From: Piscirickettsiaceae bacterium
GTDB taxonomy: Bacteria > Pseudomonadota > Gammaproteobacteria > Thiomicrospirales > Thiomicrospiraceae
Direction of reading: 5' to 3'
Assembly (NCBI GenBank): GCA_027019045.1
Contig: JALUXI010000079.1
Location: 1 to 18,015, forward strand
DNA: 18,015 nucleotides
Shown: piece by piece, positions 1-6,362 of the stretch
How the letters are laid out: each line of letters begins with the position of its first letter
Position numbering within the stretch: the first letter of the stretch is position 1
Made by a program: the position numbers and the translations under genes
The notes under the pieces: model-generated
What the model was told of the DNA's origin: nothing
The model's input: the letters and a program-made list of their open reading frames with translations, nothing else
The model's database searches: none

Positions 1-356
1 CAGGGATTACCATGGCAACAGCTCTACTTTCTCTTGCCCGAGATGAAGCCATTAAAACGCCGTTAGCAATGACAGGGGAGCTCAGTCTAACAGGACAAGT
101 ATTGCCCGTGGGGGGGATTCGAGAAAAAGTCATTGCCGCCAAGCGGATTGGTATTAAAGAGCTGATTTTGCCTGATGAAAACCGCAAAGACTTTGAAGAG
201 TTGCCTGACTATTTACAGGAGGGACTGACCGTACATTTTGCCAAACACTTTGATGATGTCGCACGGCTGACCTTCCCAATTCGTGCCAAGTCCCCTGCTC
301 TCAAGCGTTATGATCAAGAGCTCAAAGAAAAAGCACAACTGGATAAAGAGGTGTAA
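1..356 (+). CDS. Lon-family ATP-dependent serine protease, C-terminal end only (5' truncated by window edge)
   Basis: Only the last ~117 residues are visible. The reading frame is open from the window edge (frame starting at base 3, residues G-I-T-M-A-T-A-L), so the ATG at base 12 is internal. The segment carries the Lon proteolytic-domain signature AMTGELSLTGQVLPVGGIREK; the lysine of the GGIREK motif (bases 126-128) corresponds to the Lys of the Ser-Lys catalytic dyad. The catalytic Ser, AAA+ module and N domain lie outside the window. From memory, 'LPVGGIREKVIAAKR' and 'ELPDYLQEGLTVHFAKHF' look closer to the second Lon paralogue of some gammaproteobacteria (AsrA-like) than to classical E. 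coli Lon; this is inference. The family degrades misfolded and regulatory cytoplasmic proteins. The stop is 3 bp before the next start, and the ribosome binding site of that gene lies in the last Lon codons, so the two are probably co-transcribed. Confidence 0.9.
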   Translation, partial: GITMATALLSLARDEAIKTPLAMTGELSLTGQVLPVGGIREKVIAAKRIGIKELILPDENRKDFEELPDYLQEGLTVHFAKHFDDVARLTFPIRAKSPALKRYDQELKEKAQLDKEV

Positions 357-359
357 GTC

Positions 360-1526
360 ATGAAAAGAGTATTCTTAAGCGTACTAGGATTCATAAGTTA
401 TCCCACTCATGCACAAACCCCACTACCTGAACAGCAAGCTTTTCAAGCCTATGCCCAATCACAAAAGCAGGCTTTTCAGCAGTATATTACAGATCAAAAG
501 CAAGCGTTTAAAGCCTATAAGCAAGCCTACAAAACCGCTTTTGAAGAGTACAAAAAGCAGATCCAACAAAACTGGGATACGCCTGAAACCAGTACCCCTA
601 AAAAATGGATTGCTTATGATGATCACTTCAATCAAAAAACTGCCGTGGATTTTAAAACCAATACCGTGACCATTACACGGCTTGTAAAAAACCCAAAAGC
701 ACTGAAACAAGCTGAAGCCAAAGTCATGGCTCAGTTTGCCCAGTTGCAAAAGCTAACCTACCAAAAAGCGTATCAATCACAAACCGCCGTCGTCAAAGCG
801 GATCAAACGATTCGTCAAACAGTGGTACCGAGTTTACTTAAAACCACCCCTCCTCCTAAAAAGACGGTGGCTCTGATTTCACACCCTGACCCCAGACGCA
901 TTCAACTTAAGGTCGTCAAGATCAAACGACAACCCGCTGTACAGCTTACCTATTCCCTCAAAACAGAGGATATCCAACAAAGAGTGAAGCAGTTTATCCA
1001 ACCCAGCATCGCATCAGCGCAAAAAGAGCAACTGCCTCCCAGCTTAATTCTAGCGATCATGGAAAATGAAAGTCGCTTCAACCCTATGGCGACCTCACCC
1101 ATCCCCGCTTTTGGTCTGATGCAAGTGGTGCCCACCTCGGCAGGTAAAGATGCGACCCAATATCTCTTTGGGCAACCTAAATTATTAAGCGCCAGCTATC
1201 TTTACACGCCTCATCACAATATCAAAATTGGGAGCGGTTATCTGCATATTCTCTATCACCGCTATTTACGCAAAATCAAAAACCCAACCAGTCGCTTATA
1301 TTGCACGATTGCCGCTTACAATACGGGGGCGGGAAATGTCGCTAAAGCCTACACAGGAAACTATAACATCAGCAAAGCGGCAGAATTGATCAACCAACAA
1401 ACCCCTGATCAGGTCTATCGCCACCTCATTCGCCACTTGCCTTATGGAGAAACCAAACGCTACTTAAAAAGAGTAACGGGTTCGATTCGAAAATACCAAA
1501 CGCTATTTCATGAAAAATTGATCTAA
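360..1526 (+). CDS. mltC: MltC-like membrane-bound/periplasmic lytic murein transglycosylase
   Basis: 388 residues. A short signal peptide (residues 1-18, ending THA) is followed by an N-terminal DUF3393-like region (about 25-200) and a C-terminal SLT/lysozyme-fold domain (about 205-388). The SLT core 'SLILAIMENESRFNP' followed by 'FGLMQVVPTSAGKD' matches E. coli MltC closely; catalytic Glu is E237 of ESRFN. 'NPTSR' and 'AAYNTGAGNV' are also family-conserved. It cleaves the MurNAc-GlcNAc bond of peptidoglycan, forming 1,6-anhydro ends. Residues 27-64 form four 11-residue repeats of the pattern AFxxY, with Phe at 28, 39, 50 and 61, predicted to be an amphipathic helix. Unlike E. coli MltC there is no lipobox cysteine, so the protein may be soluble in the periplasm. 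AGAGGTG at 346-352 serves as ribosome binding site. Its stop faces the stop of the HDOD gene with 4 bp between. Confidence 0.9.
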   Translation: MKRVFLSVLGFISYPTHAQTPLPEQQAFQAYAQSQKQAFQQYITDQKQAFKAYKQAYKTAFEEYKKQIQQNWDTPETSTPKKWIAYDDHFNQKTAVDFKTNTVTITRLVKNPKALKQAEAKVMAQFAQLQKLTYQKAYQSQTAVVKADQTIRQTVVPSLLKTTPPPKKTVALISHPDPRRIQLKVVKIKRQPAVQLTYSLKTEDIQQRVKQFIQPSIASAQKEQLPPSLILAIMENESRFNPMATSPIPAFGLMQVVPTSAGKDATQYLFGQPKLLSASYLYTPHHNIKIGSGYLHILYHRYLRKIKNPTSRLYCTIAAYNTGAGNVAKAYTGNYNISKAAELINQQTPDQVYRHLIRHLPYGETKRYLKRVTGSIRKYQTLFHEKLI

Positions 1527-1530
1527 GTTG

Positions 1531-2373
1531 TTATGACTTAAAAGCGTAAGACATTAAAGAGGTACGAATTTCACTAATGACATCTGGATCAATCATCAAC
1601 TCTTCTCGAGAGCGCTTCTCAAAGTCACGCATCTCGCTACTGACATAGGCTCCCAGCGATATTTCTGCCACAATCGCATTGGCTAACTTAATCATCGCCA
1701 CCAGTGCACGCACACGATCATTCTGAATCGTAGAACAGTCATGCGTATGATGCAGCATAATCGCATTCATAAAATCGACAGGTAAATGCCATTTTTTCGC
1801 CACCAATACCCCAATAGTGGCATGATCGGAGCCATATTTCTTCTCTTCCGTTTTGATCACAGATTCGGGCATAGATAAGGAATTGGCATAAATTTTTCCA
1901 TACCCTTCTGGATCTTTAGAAACCAGTACCAGCGCACCGACATTGTGAAAAAGTCCCAACATATAAGCTTCATCACGAGTGACATCATCTACCCAATCTG
2001 AAATATCAGCCATACAAAAAGCAACATCCACACTGAAGTCCATGACATCCTTATAAAGCTCATTTTCACCAAATAAGTTTTTCAATGCCGCTGCAACCAC
2101 TAAGTTATAGATATTTTCTAAACCTAAAAGTGTAACTGCTTCACTAATTGATCTCACTGGCTCAGGCAACTTCATATTCATCACTGGCGAATTGATTGCT
2201 TTTAAAACATCGCCCGCCATGACCGTATTCTTTTCAATAATGGATGCGACCGTATTAACATTCGCAAAACGACTTTTTAACTCCTCTTGCAAAAGAAGTA
2301 CTTCTGAAGGTAACTCAGGCAACTTTACTCCTCGAATAGCCTCCATTGCATTACGCAGTTTATTCTGAACCAC
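1531..2373 (-). CDS. HDOD-domain signalling protein
   Basis: 280 residues from a GTG start; AGGA about 8 bases upstream overlaps the end of dsbC, so translation is probably coupled. An HDOD domain spans about residues 15-215: 'LPELPSEVLLLQEEL', 'VASIIEKNTVMAGDVLKAINS', 'ISEAVTLLGLENIYNLV', and a degenerate HD core 'LFHNVGALVL' (143-150) where the metal-binding HD pair is His-Asn. 'YGSDHATIGVLVAKKWHLP' and 'LHHTHD' follow. HDOD proteins usually lack phosphohydrolase activity and act as scaffolds in c-di-GMP, chemotaxis or stress signalling; no second output domain is visible here. Cytoplasmic, with no signal peptide or membrane segment. It occupies the slot downstream of dsbC where enterobacteria have recJ. 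The family is certain but the specific role unknown. Confidence 0.88.
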   Translation of the reverse strand: MVQNKLRNAMEAIRGVKLPELPSEVLLLQEELKSRFANVNTVASIIEKNTVMAGDVLKAINSPVMNMKLPEPVRSISEAVTLLGLENIYNLVVAAALKNLFGENELYKDVMDFSVDVAFCMADISDWVDDVTRDEAYMLGLFHNVGALVLVSKDPEGYGKIYANSLSMPESVIKTEEKKYGSDHATIGVLVAKKWHLPVDFMNAIMLHHTHDCSTIQNDRVRALVAMIKLANAIVAEISLGAYVSSEMRDFEKRSREELMIDPDVISEIRTSLMSYAFKS

Positions 2374-2383
2374 TGTCTAATTC

Positions 2384-3142
2384 CTATTGCTGCTGTTTAA
2401 GTAATTGAATGAGTTTTTGCGCGGGAATATAACCAGGAATCACTTTCCCACTATCTAAAATAATAGTAGGCGTTCCATTCACCTGAAAAGCTTGCGCCAA
2501 TTCAAACTGATTGGCCACTGTATTGTCACAAGTTTCGGGTTGAATCTTACCTTTCATTGCATTATTCATTGCTTCCGCTCGATCTTTAGCACACCAGACA
2601 GAAACTGCCTTATCATAAGAACGAGATCCAATACCTGCTCTTGGATAAGAGAGATAACGCACAGTAATACCCGCTGCATTCAGCTTTGGCACTTCTTTAT
2701 GTAATCTATGACAATAGGGACAATCAATATCAGTAAAAACCGTTATAAAATGCTTTGCCTCACCTTTAGCAGGATAAATAATCATGCTACTTTCAGGCAC
2801 TTTAGCAAGTGCTGCCTTAACCGCTTTGGCTTTCGCCTGTTCAGTTAAATTGATTCCATTTTTTAAGTCTAAAATTTTACCCATCACCAAATATTGACCA
2901 TCCCCACTCATATAAACCACCATTGGCCCCAAAGTGACTTGATAGAGATCTTTCAATGGCGTAGGGGAAATTTCAGCTTGCTGTGGATTTTGAATTACTT
3001 TTGAAAGCTGAGTCAAAATGGCTTGTTTCACTTCCGAAGAGACCTGATTATCAACCTGAGCCGAAGCCAAAGAAGAAAATAAACTATAAAAACTCAGAAA
3101 AAAAATGACAGAGAGACGACGAACGGTTAAGAAATTAAGCAT
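2384..3142 (-). CDS. dsbC: Thiol:disulfide interchange protein DsbC
   Basis: 252 residues with an N-terminal signal peptide (basic 'VRR', hydrophobic core, cleavage after ASA at ~28). An N-terminal dimerisation domain (about 30-90) precedes a thioredoxin-fold domain with the redox motif CPYC (141-144), 'FTDIDCPYCHRLHKEVPKLNAAGITVRYL', and a cis-proline in GTPTI (P225). A second cysteine pair (C184, C205) matches the structural disulphide of E. coli DsbC. The enzyme isomerises wrong disulphides in periplasmic proteins and is kept reduced by DsbD. It lies 61 bp downstream of xerD, an order known from gammaproteobacteria, and is followed 10 bp later by the HDOD gene. A separate extended -10 promoter appears just upstream. 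The ribosome binding site is weak (GGA about 9 bases before ATG). Confidence 0.95.
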   Translation of the reverse strand: MLNFLTVRRLSVIFFLSFYSLFSSLASAQVDNQVSSEVKQAILTQLSKVIQNPQQAEISPTPLKDLYQVTLGPMVVYMSGDGQYLVMGKILDLKNGINLTEQAKAKAVKAALAKVPESSMIIYPAKGEAKHFITVFTDIDCPYCHRLHKEVPKLNAAGITVRYLSYPRAGIGSRSYDKAVSVWCAKDRAEAMNNAMKGKIQPETCDNTVANQFELAQAFQVNGTPTIILDSGKVIPGYIPAQKLIQLLKQQQ

Positions 3143-3189
3143 GAAAAAGTCCGGTTATAAAATAAAGAAAGTAAAAATAAATCAAGCAC

Positions 3190-3199
3190 AAATTATAGC
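3190..3199 (-). promoter_or_regulatory. Putative extended -10 promoter for dsbC
   Basis: On the minus strand TGCTATAAT (TATAAT = plus bases 3192-3197) lies just beyond the xerD stop, ~50 bp before the dsbC ATG. It fits the TGn-TATAAT extended -10 form. No good -35 hexamer is seen 16-18 bp upstream, which extended -10 promoters can tolerate. If used, it would let dsbC and the HDOD gene be transcribed independently of xerD. Confidence 0.4.
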
Positions 3200-3203
3200 A
3201 TCG

Positions 3204-4190
3204 CTACCCTCTTGGGTGATGCTGTTGATGTACTTTTTGCAACCTTTCTTGCGCCACATGCGTATAAATTTGGGTCGTTGACAGATCACTGTGTCCCAGT
3301 AAAAGCTGAACTGTTCGTAAATCAGCACCATGATTCAAAAGGTGGGTTGCAAAAGCATGTCGAAGGACATGAGGCGACAAGCCTTCTGGCAACCCAGCCT
3401 GCTCTGCAAGCACACGAATTCGATGCCAAAGCGTTTGCCGTGTCATAGAGCGACCTAAACGAGAGACAAATAGCGTGCTGACAGGTCGATGCTTAACCAA
3501 AGCTGGGCGTGCCTCAGACAAATAACGCTGACACCAGAGCACCGCCACCTCTCCCAAAGGCACAATGCGTTCCTTATTCCCTTTTCCAATCACTTGAACC
3601 ATCCCTGAAGAGAGACTCAACTGCTCAAACTGTAAGCCCACCAGCTCCGATACCCGCAATCCCGTCGCATACATCACTTCTAAAATCGCACGATCTCTTA
3701 ACCCTAAGGGAGTATGAATATCTGGCGTATTTAGCAAGGCTTCCACCTGTGCTTCAGTAAGCACTTTAGGCAATCCCTGTGTCAGACGAATCGACTGCAA
3801 TCTTAAAGTGGGATTCTCCTCAATCAATTCCTGTTGATAAGCCCACAAAAATAGTCGTTTCAAGCTCGAAATCAACCGCATTAAACTGCGATCACCCAGC
3901 CCTCCCTGACTTAATTGCAACAAAGCCTCCTGCATCAATGACTCTGAAACAGCACTCAAAGGCACCACATCCACACTGCTCTGCTGTATAGCCAGCTGCT
4001 TCCAAAAACGCACCAAATCCCTTTGATAAGCCGCCACCGTATTCTCACTCAATCCCTCCTGAAAGCGCATCACCTGTAAAAACTGTTGGCACGCCTCAGG
4101 CAACGGAAAGCGATTCGCTGGTATAGTTAAGAAAACCTCTAAAGATTTCTGCTCATCTTTGGCCGACATAATATTCACAGCTTCACTCAA
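3204..4190 (-). CDS. xerD: Site-specific tyrosine recombinase XerD
   Basis: 328 residues from a TTG start, about 30 longer than E. coli XerD. The N-terminal SAM-like core-binding domain (about 30-120) has 'FLQVMRFQEGLSENTVAAYQRDLVRF'. The C-terminal catalytic domain (about 140-325) has all active-site residues: R179 in ATGLRVSEL, K203 in GKGNKER, H274 and R277 in HVLRHAFATHLL, H300 in LLGHSDLSTT, and nucleophile Y309 in QIYTHV. With XerC and FtsK it resolves chromosome dimers at dif; the context beside dsbC favours XerD over XerC. The start is uncertain: the TTG overlaps the toxin stop by 8 bp with no strong ribosome binding site, and an in-frame ATG lies at 4169 (residue 8). Residues 1-25 do not look conserved. 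Confidence 0.92.
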   Translation of the reverse strand: MSEAVNIMSAKDEQKSLEVFLTIPANRFPLPEACQQFLQVMRFQEGLSENTVAAYQRDLVRFWKQLAIQQSSVDVVPLSAVSESLMQEALLQLSQGGLGDRSLMRLISSLKRLFLWAYQQELIEENPTLRLQSIRLTQGLPKVLTEAQVEALLNTPDIHTPLGLRDRAILEVMYATGLRVSELVGLQFEQLSLSSGMVQVIGKGNKERIVPLGEVAVLWCQRYLSEARPALVKHRPVSTLFVSRLGRSMTRQTLWHRIRVLAEQAGLPEGLSPHVLRHAFATHLLNHGADLRTVQLLLGHSDLSTTQIYTHVAQERLQKVHQQHHPRG

Positions 4191-4466
4191 AATCTTCAGC
4201 CAATAATTTTTTAAAAAGTAAATCCTCTAAATTTTGTCTAGAATCTAAAATTGCCATAATATAGACGATATCTCCCTCTATCTTATAAACCACCCTCCAA
4301 GGCGAAATAATCAACTCTCGATAAATCGTAATCCCTTCTTTTGCTAACTCTGGTACGACCCTGCCCCTTAAAGGCAAAAAATGACTAGATTGAGCTTTCT
4401 CTCTAATTTTTTCAAAGACCCTCTTTGCTGCAATGGTGTTATCTTTTCTAATGTATTCAACAATAC

Positions 4467-4735
4467 TTAAGGAAGTGCTGACTAAATCCCTTGGCTTCTG
4501 GGCAAGCCAAATGTTCAGCATCAAGGCATATTTTCGCAGGCGTATGTCGATACGGTAAGAAAAGATAACGCAGAGGCTGGACATTTGACTTAGCCCCCTT
4601 CGGGCGTGGCTTTAAGGGGGCAGCTTCGTTGTTGGACTTTTTGACAAGGGCGAGCCATTGCCTGCAAAGCCCGTCTAGAATCTGCCCCCTTAAAGCCACG
4701 CAGAAGCTCAAGAGATTTAGTCATCACTTCCTTAA
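4467..4735. mobile_element. MITE-like non-autonomous element with TTAA flanks and ~30-bp terminal inverted repeats
   Basis: TTAA stands at both outer ends (4467-4470 and 4732-4735). The core (4471-4731, 261 bp) begins GGAAGTGCTGACTAAATCCC and, read from the other end, GGAAGTGATGACTAAATCTC, with TTG(A)GCTTCTG continuing the match. This gives terminal inverted repeats of ~30 bp with two mismatches and a one-base gap. TTAA is most simply a 4-bp target duplication, since one copy is needed to rebuild the toxin gene. No transposase is encoded, so movement would need one supplied elsewhere. The element is visibly more GC-rich than its surroundings and contains a further perfect 19-bp inverted repeat. 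The transposase family cannot be assigned from this window. Confidence 0.85.
4605..4700. repeat. Internal perfect 19-bp inverted repeat within the MITE-like element
   Basis: CGTGGCTTTAAGGGGGCAG at 4605-4623 is the exact reverse complement of CTGCCCCCTTAAAGCCACG at 4682-4700, with a 58-base spacer. The right arm adjoins the right terminal repeat. In RNA the arms would form a stable stem capped by the spacer. Whether this is a relic of element evolution, a nested smaller element or a functional structure cannot be told from one copy. Confidence 0.8.
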
Positions 4736-4782
4736 AAGATCATTTTTTGCACTTAAAGTCCACTTAATCTTATAAGCATTCA

Positions 4783-5055
4783 TCATTTATCTAAAAGTGC
4801 TTCCACGGCATCAAATACCTCATCTTCAGAGTAGACTTTGCCCGCTTTAATATCTTTCTCTGCCAATGTTAGCAATCTCATCATCGCAAGCGCATTTTTC
4901 ATCTCTTCATAACTTTGAGGATCTTGAATCACCGCTTTGGCCTCACCATTTTGTGTAATAATCATCGGCCGATGCGTTTCATTTATATATTTCAAAACAT
5001 CTGCAGCTCGACTCTTCAAATAAGTAACTGGTTTGATATCATTAGCTAATTGCAT
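4783..5055 (-). CDS. Phd/YefM-family antitoxin
   Basis: 90 residues. The N-terminal Phd/YefM DNA-binding fold (about 1-55) shows 'IKPVTYLKSRAADVLKYINETHRPMIITQNGEAKAVIQDPQSYEEM', with the family-typical 'PxxITQNGxAxAVIxDxxxYE' pattern. The C-terminal tail (about 60-90) would wrap the toxin. Such antitoxins neutralise the toxin and repress their own operon. The TGA stop overlaps the first ATG of the toxin 5' fragment (ATGA), the classic coupled layout. The start has a strong AGGAGG-type ribosome binding site about 6 bases upstream, and an inverted repeat overlaps the probable promoter. Because the partner toxin is split, this gene may now be an orphan or may act on related toxins. Confidence 0.9.
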   Translation of the reverse strand: MQLANDIKPVTYLKSRAADVLKYINETHRPMIITQNGEAKAVIQDPQSYEEMKNALAMMRLLTLAEKDIKAGKVYSEDEVFDAVEALLDK

Positions 5056-5065
5056 ACCCCCTCCT

Positions 5066-5107
5066 TCGGTCTTTATATTGTACTTAATTCAGACCGACCT
5101 TGAACCC
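5066..5107 (-). promoter_or_regulatory. Toxin-antitoxin promoter with overlapping operator palindrome
   Basis: On the minus strand TTCAAG (-35-like) is followed after 16 bp by TACAAT (-10), then AGGAGG and the antitoxin ATG. An inverted repeat TCGGTCT / AGACCGA (plus bases 5066-5072 and 5091-5097, 18-bp spacer) flanks the -10, well placed for autorepression by the antitoxin. The palindrome is directly seen; its use as an operator is inferred from how YefM/Phd operons are controlled. Confidence 0.55.
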
Positions 5108-5113
5108 CATTCA

Positions 5114-5151
5114 TAAAAAAACCCCCGAATACACTGTATTCGAGGGTTTTA
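5114..5151 (-). terminator. Rho-independent terminator of the rpsP-rimM-trmD-rplS operon
   Basis: On the minus strand AAAACCCTCGAATAC, a short loop, then GTATTCGGGGGTTTTTTT forms a GC-containing stem followed by a T run, ~25 bp after the rplS stop. The hairpin also has four T residues on the plus side, but the longer T run is on the minus strand. It separates the ribosomal operon from the toxin-antitoxin promoter. Confidence 0.85.
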
Positions 5152-5174
5152 TTGTATCGAAGAAAAAGATAAAC

Positions 5175-5522
5175 TTATTTGATCTTTTCTTTAATACGCG
5201 CTGCACGGCCAGATAGACCACGAAGATAGTAAAGCTTCGCACGACGCACATCACCACGACGCTTCACTTCGATGCTATCGACCAATGGGCTGTAAGTTTG
5301 GAAAGTACGCTCAACGCCTACACCGTGAGAAATCTTACGCACCACGAAGTTTGAGTTCAAACCACGGTTTTTCTTAGCGATGACAACGCCTTCAAATGCC
5401 TGTAAACGCTCGTTTTTACCTTCTTTTACTTTTACCTGAACCACAACGGTATCACCAGGGTTAAACTCTGGTAAATCTTTGTTCATCTGTTCAGCTTCAA
5501 TCTGCTTGATGATATCGCTCAT
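5175..5522 (-). CDS. rplS: 50S ribosomal protein L19
   Basis: 115 residues beginning MSDIIKQIEAEQM, the same length as E. coli L19 and colinear along it: 'FNPGDTVVVQVKVKEGKNERLQAFEGVVIA', 'RGLNSNFVVRKISHGVGVERTFQ', 'KRRGDVRRAKLYYLR', 'GRAARIKEK'. L19 sits at the interface between ribosomal subunits. An upstream in-frame ATG (5537) would add five residues, but GGAG lies about 9 bases before 5522 and family length agrees with the shorter start. It is the last gene of the rpsP-rimM-trmD-rplS block, 93 bp after trmD. I saw no convincing separate promoter or hairpin in that gap. Confidence 0.97.
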   Translation of the reverse strand: MSDIIKQIEAEQMNKDLPEFNPGDTVVVQVKVKEGKNERLQAFEGVVIAKKNRGLNSNFVVRKISHGVGVERTFQTYSPLVDSIEVKRRGDVRRAKLYYLRGLSGRAARIKEKIK

Positions 5523-5615
5523 CTTTAAGCACTCCATTCTAAAGTGTAGCCTTTTGCTACCATTATTTTATCCAACGATTCACGCTCGTCTGCGCCAGAG
5601 GTTGGACCCAAGTTG

Positions 5616-6362
5616 TCAGTCTTTCGACTTTTTTGACCTCTCCAACCATTGTTGGTAAAGATCAGAACGCCGTTGTTGCGTTCTTAAAACTTTTTGTTCG
5701 GTTCGCCAAGCATCAATTTTGGCATGGTTTCCTTCTAGCAGCACCTTGGGGACAGGCAACCCATCGACTACCTCTGGGCGAGTATAGTGTGGACAATCCA
5801 ACAGCCCATCACTAAACGAATCCTGCTCAGCCGACTGCTGATGCCCTAATGCACCTGGCAGCAGACGAATCACCGCATCCATTAACATCATGGCGGGCAA
5901 CTCTCCTCCGCTGACAACAAAGTCGCCAATGGCGATCTCCTCATCGACATAGCGCTCAATAAAACGCTCGTCTACCCCTTCATAACGCCCACAAACTAAA
6001 GTGAGTTGCGGAAGCTTGGCCAATTCTTCAACCCGTTTCTGAGTTAAAGGTTGACCTTGAGGAGAAAGGTAAATCACATGAGGCTTCACCTCTGGAGACG
6101 CTTTCTGCACCCTATCTGTAATGAACTCAATGCTTTGCTTCATCGGTTCATACATCATCACCATGCCAGGGCCACCGCCATAAGGACGATCATCCACTGT
6201 TTGGTGTCGATCTTGCGTAAATTGCCGTGGATTACACGCATGAAACTGCGTCAACCCTCGTTTAAATGCACGACCCGTCACACCCTGGTCGGTAATCGCT
6301 GAAAACGACTCTGGAAAGAGCGTGACCACATCAAACCGTAAAGGTTGCTGTGCTTCACTCAC
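5616..6362 (-). CDS. trmD: tRNA (guanine37-N1)-methyltransferase TrmD
   Basis: 248 residues, normal for the family. SPOUT-fold trefoil-knot motifs are all present: YLSPQG (98-103), CGRYEGVDER (124-133), GDFVVSGGELPAM (146-158) and 'DSFSDGLLDCPHYTRPEVVDG' (181-201), which carries the catalytic Asp. The enzyme uses S-adenosylmethionine to methylate N1 of G37 next to the anticodon, preventing +1 frameshifting. The start is GTG, overlapping the rimM stop by one base (TAGTG), with GAGGTG upstream as ribosome binding site. This implies translational coupling to rimM. Confidence 0.97.
   Translation of the reverse strand: MSEAQQPLRFDVVTLFPESFSAITDQGVTGRAFKRGLTQFHACNPRQFTQDRHQTVDDRPYGGGPGMVMMYEPMKQSIEFITDRVQKASPEVKPHVIYLSPQGQPLTQKRVEELAKLPQLTLVCGRYEGVDERFIERYVDEEIAIGDFVVSGGELPAMMLMDAVIRLLPGALGHQQSAEQDSFSDGLLDCPHYTRPEVVDGLPVPKVLLEGNHAKIDAWRTEQKVLRTQQRRSDLYQQWLERSKKSKD

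Larger units (their letters stand above)
4183..4786 (-). pseudogene. RelE/ParE-type toxin gene split by insertion of a small inverted-repeat element
   Basis: The 5' piece starts at 4783 (or 4786, where ATG overlaps the antitoxin TGA) and encodes MNAYKIKWTLSAKNDL, a typical ParE-type N-terminus. At 4735 it runs into the element at 4467-4735. The 3' piece resumes at 4467 with SIVEYIRKDNTIAAKRVF, then 'YRELIISPWRVVYKIEGDIVYIMAILDSRQN', the RelE/ParE core, and ends at 4183. Joining the pieces through one TTA codon restores an uninterrupted frame of about 111 residues, normal for the family. ParE/RelE toxins poison gyrase or cut mRNA on the ribosome. A frame remains open from an ATG inside the element (4584; 133 residues). 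It would give a chimera with 39 element-encoded residues in place of the native first strand and start of helix 1, so function is doubtful. The toxin stop overlaps the xerD start region. Confidence 0.85.

Noticed and set aside
3204..4190. xerD as a phage or integron integrase marking an island edge
   Set aside because: Sequence matches XerD and it neighbours dsbC in the usual gammaproteobacterial order; no tRNA, att site or phage gene is near.
4457..4711. 84-residue minus-strand open frame running through the MITE-like element
   Set aside because: It lies almost wholly within the non-coding element, crosses both inverted-repeat arms and has no recognised motif; openness reflects the element's composition.
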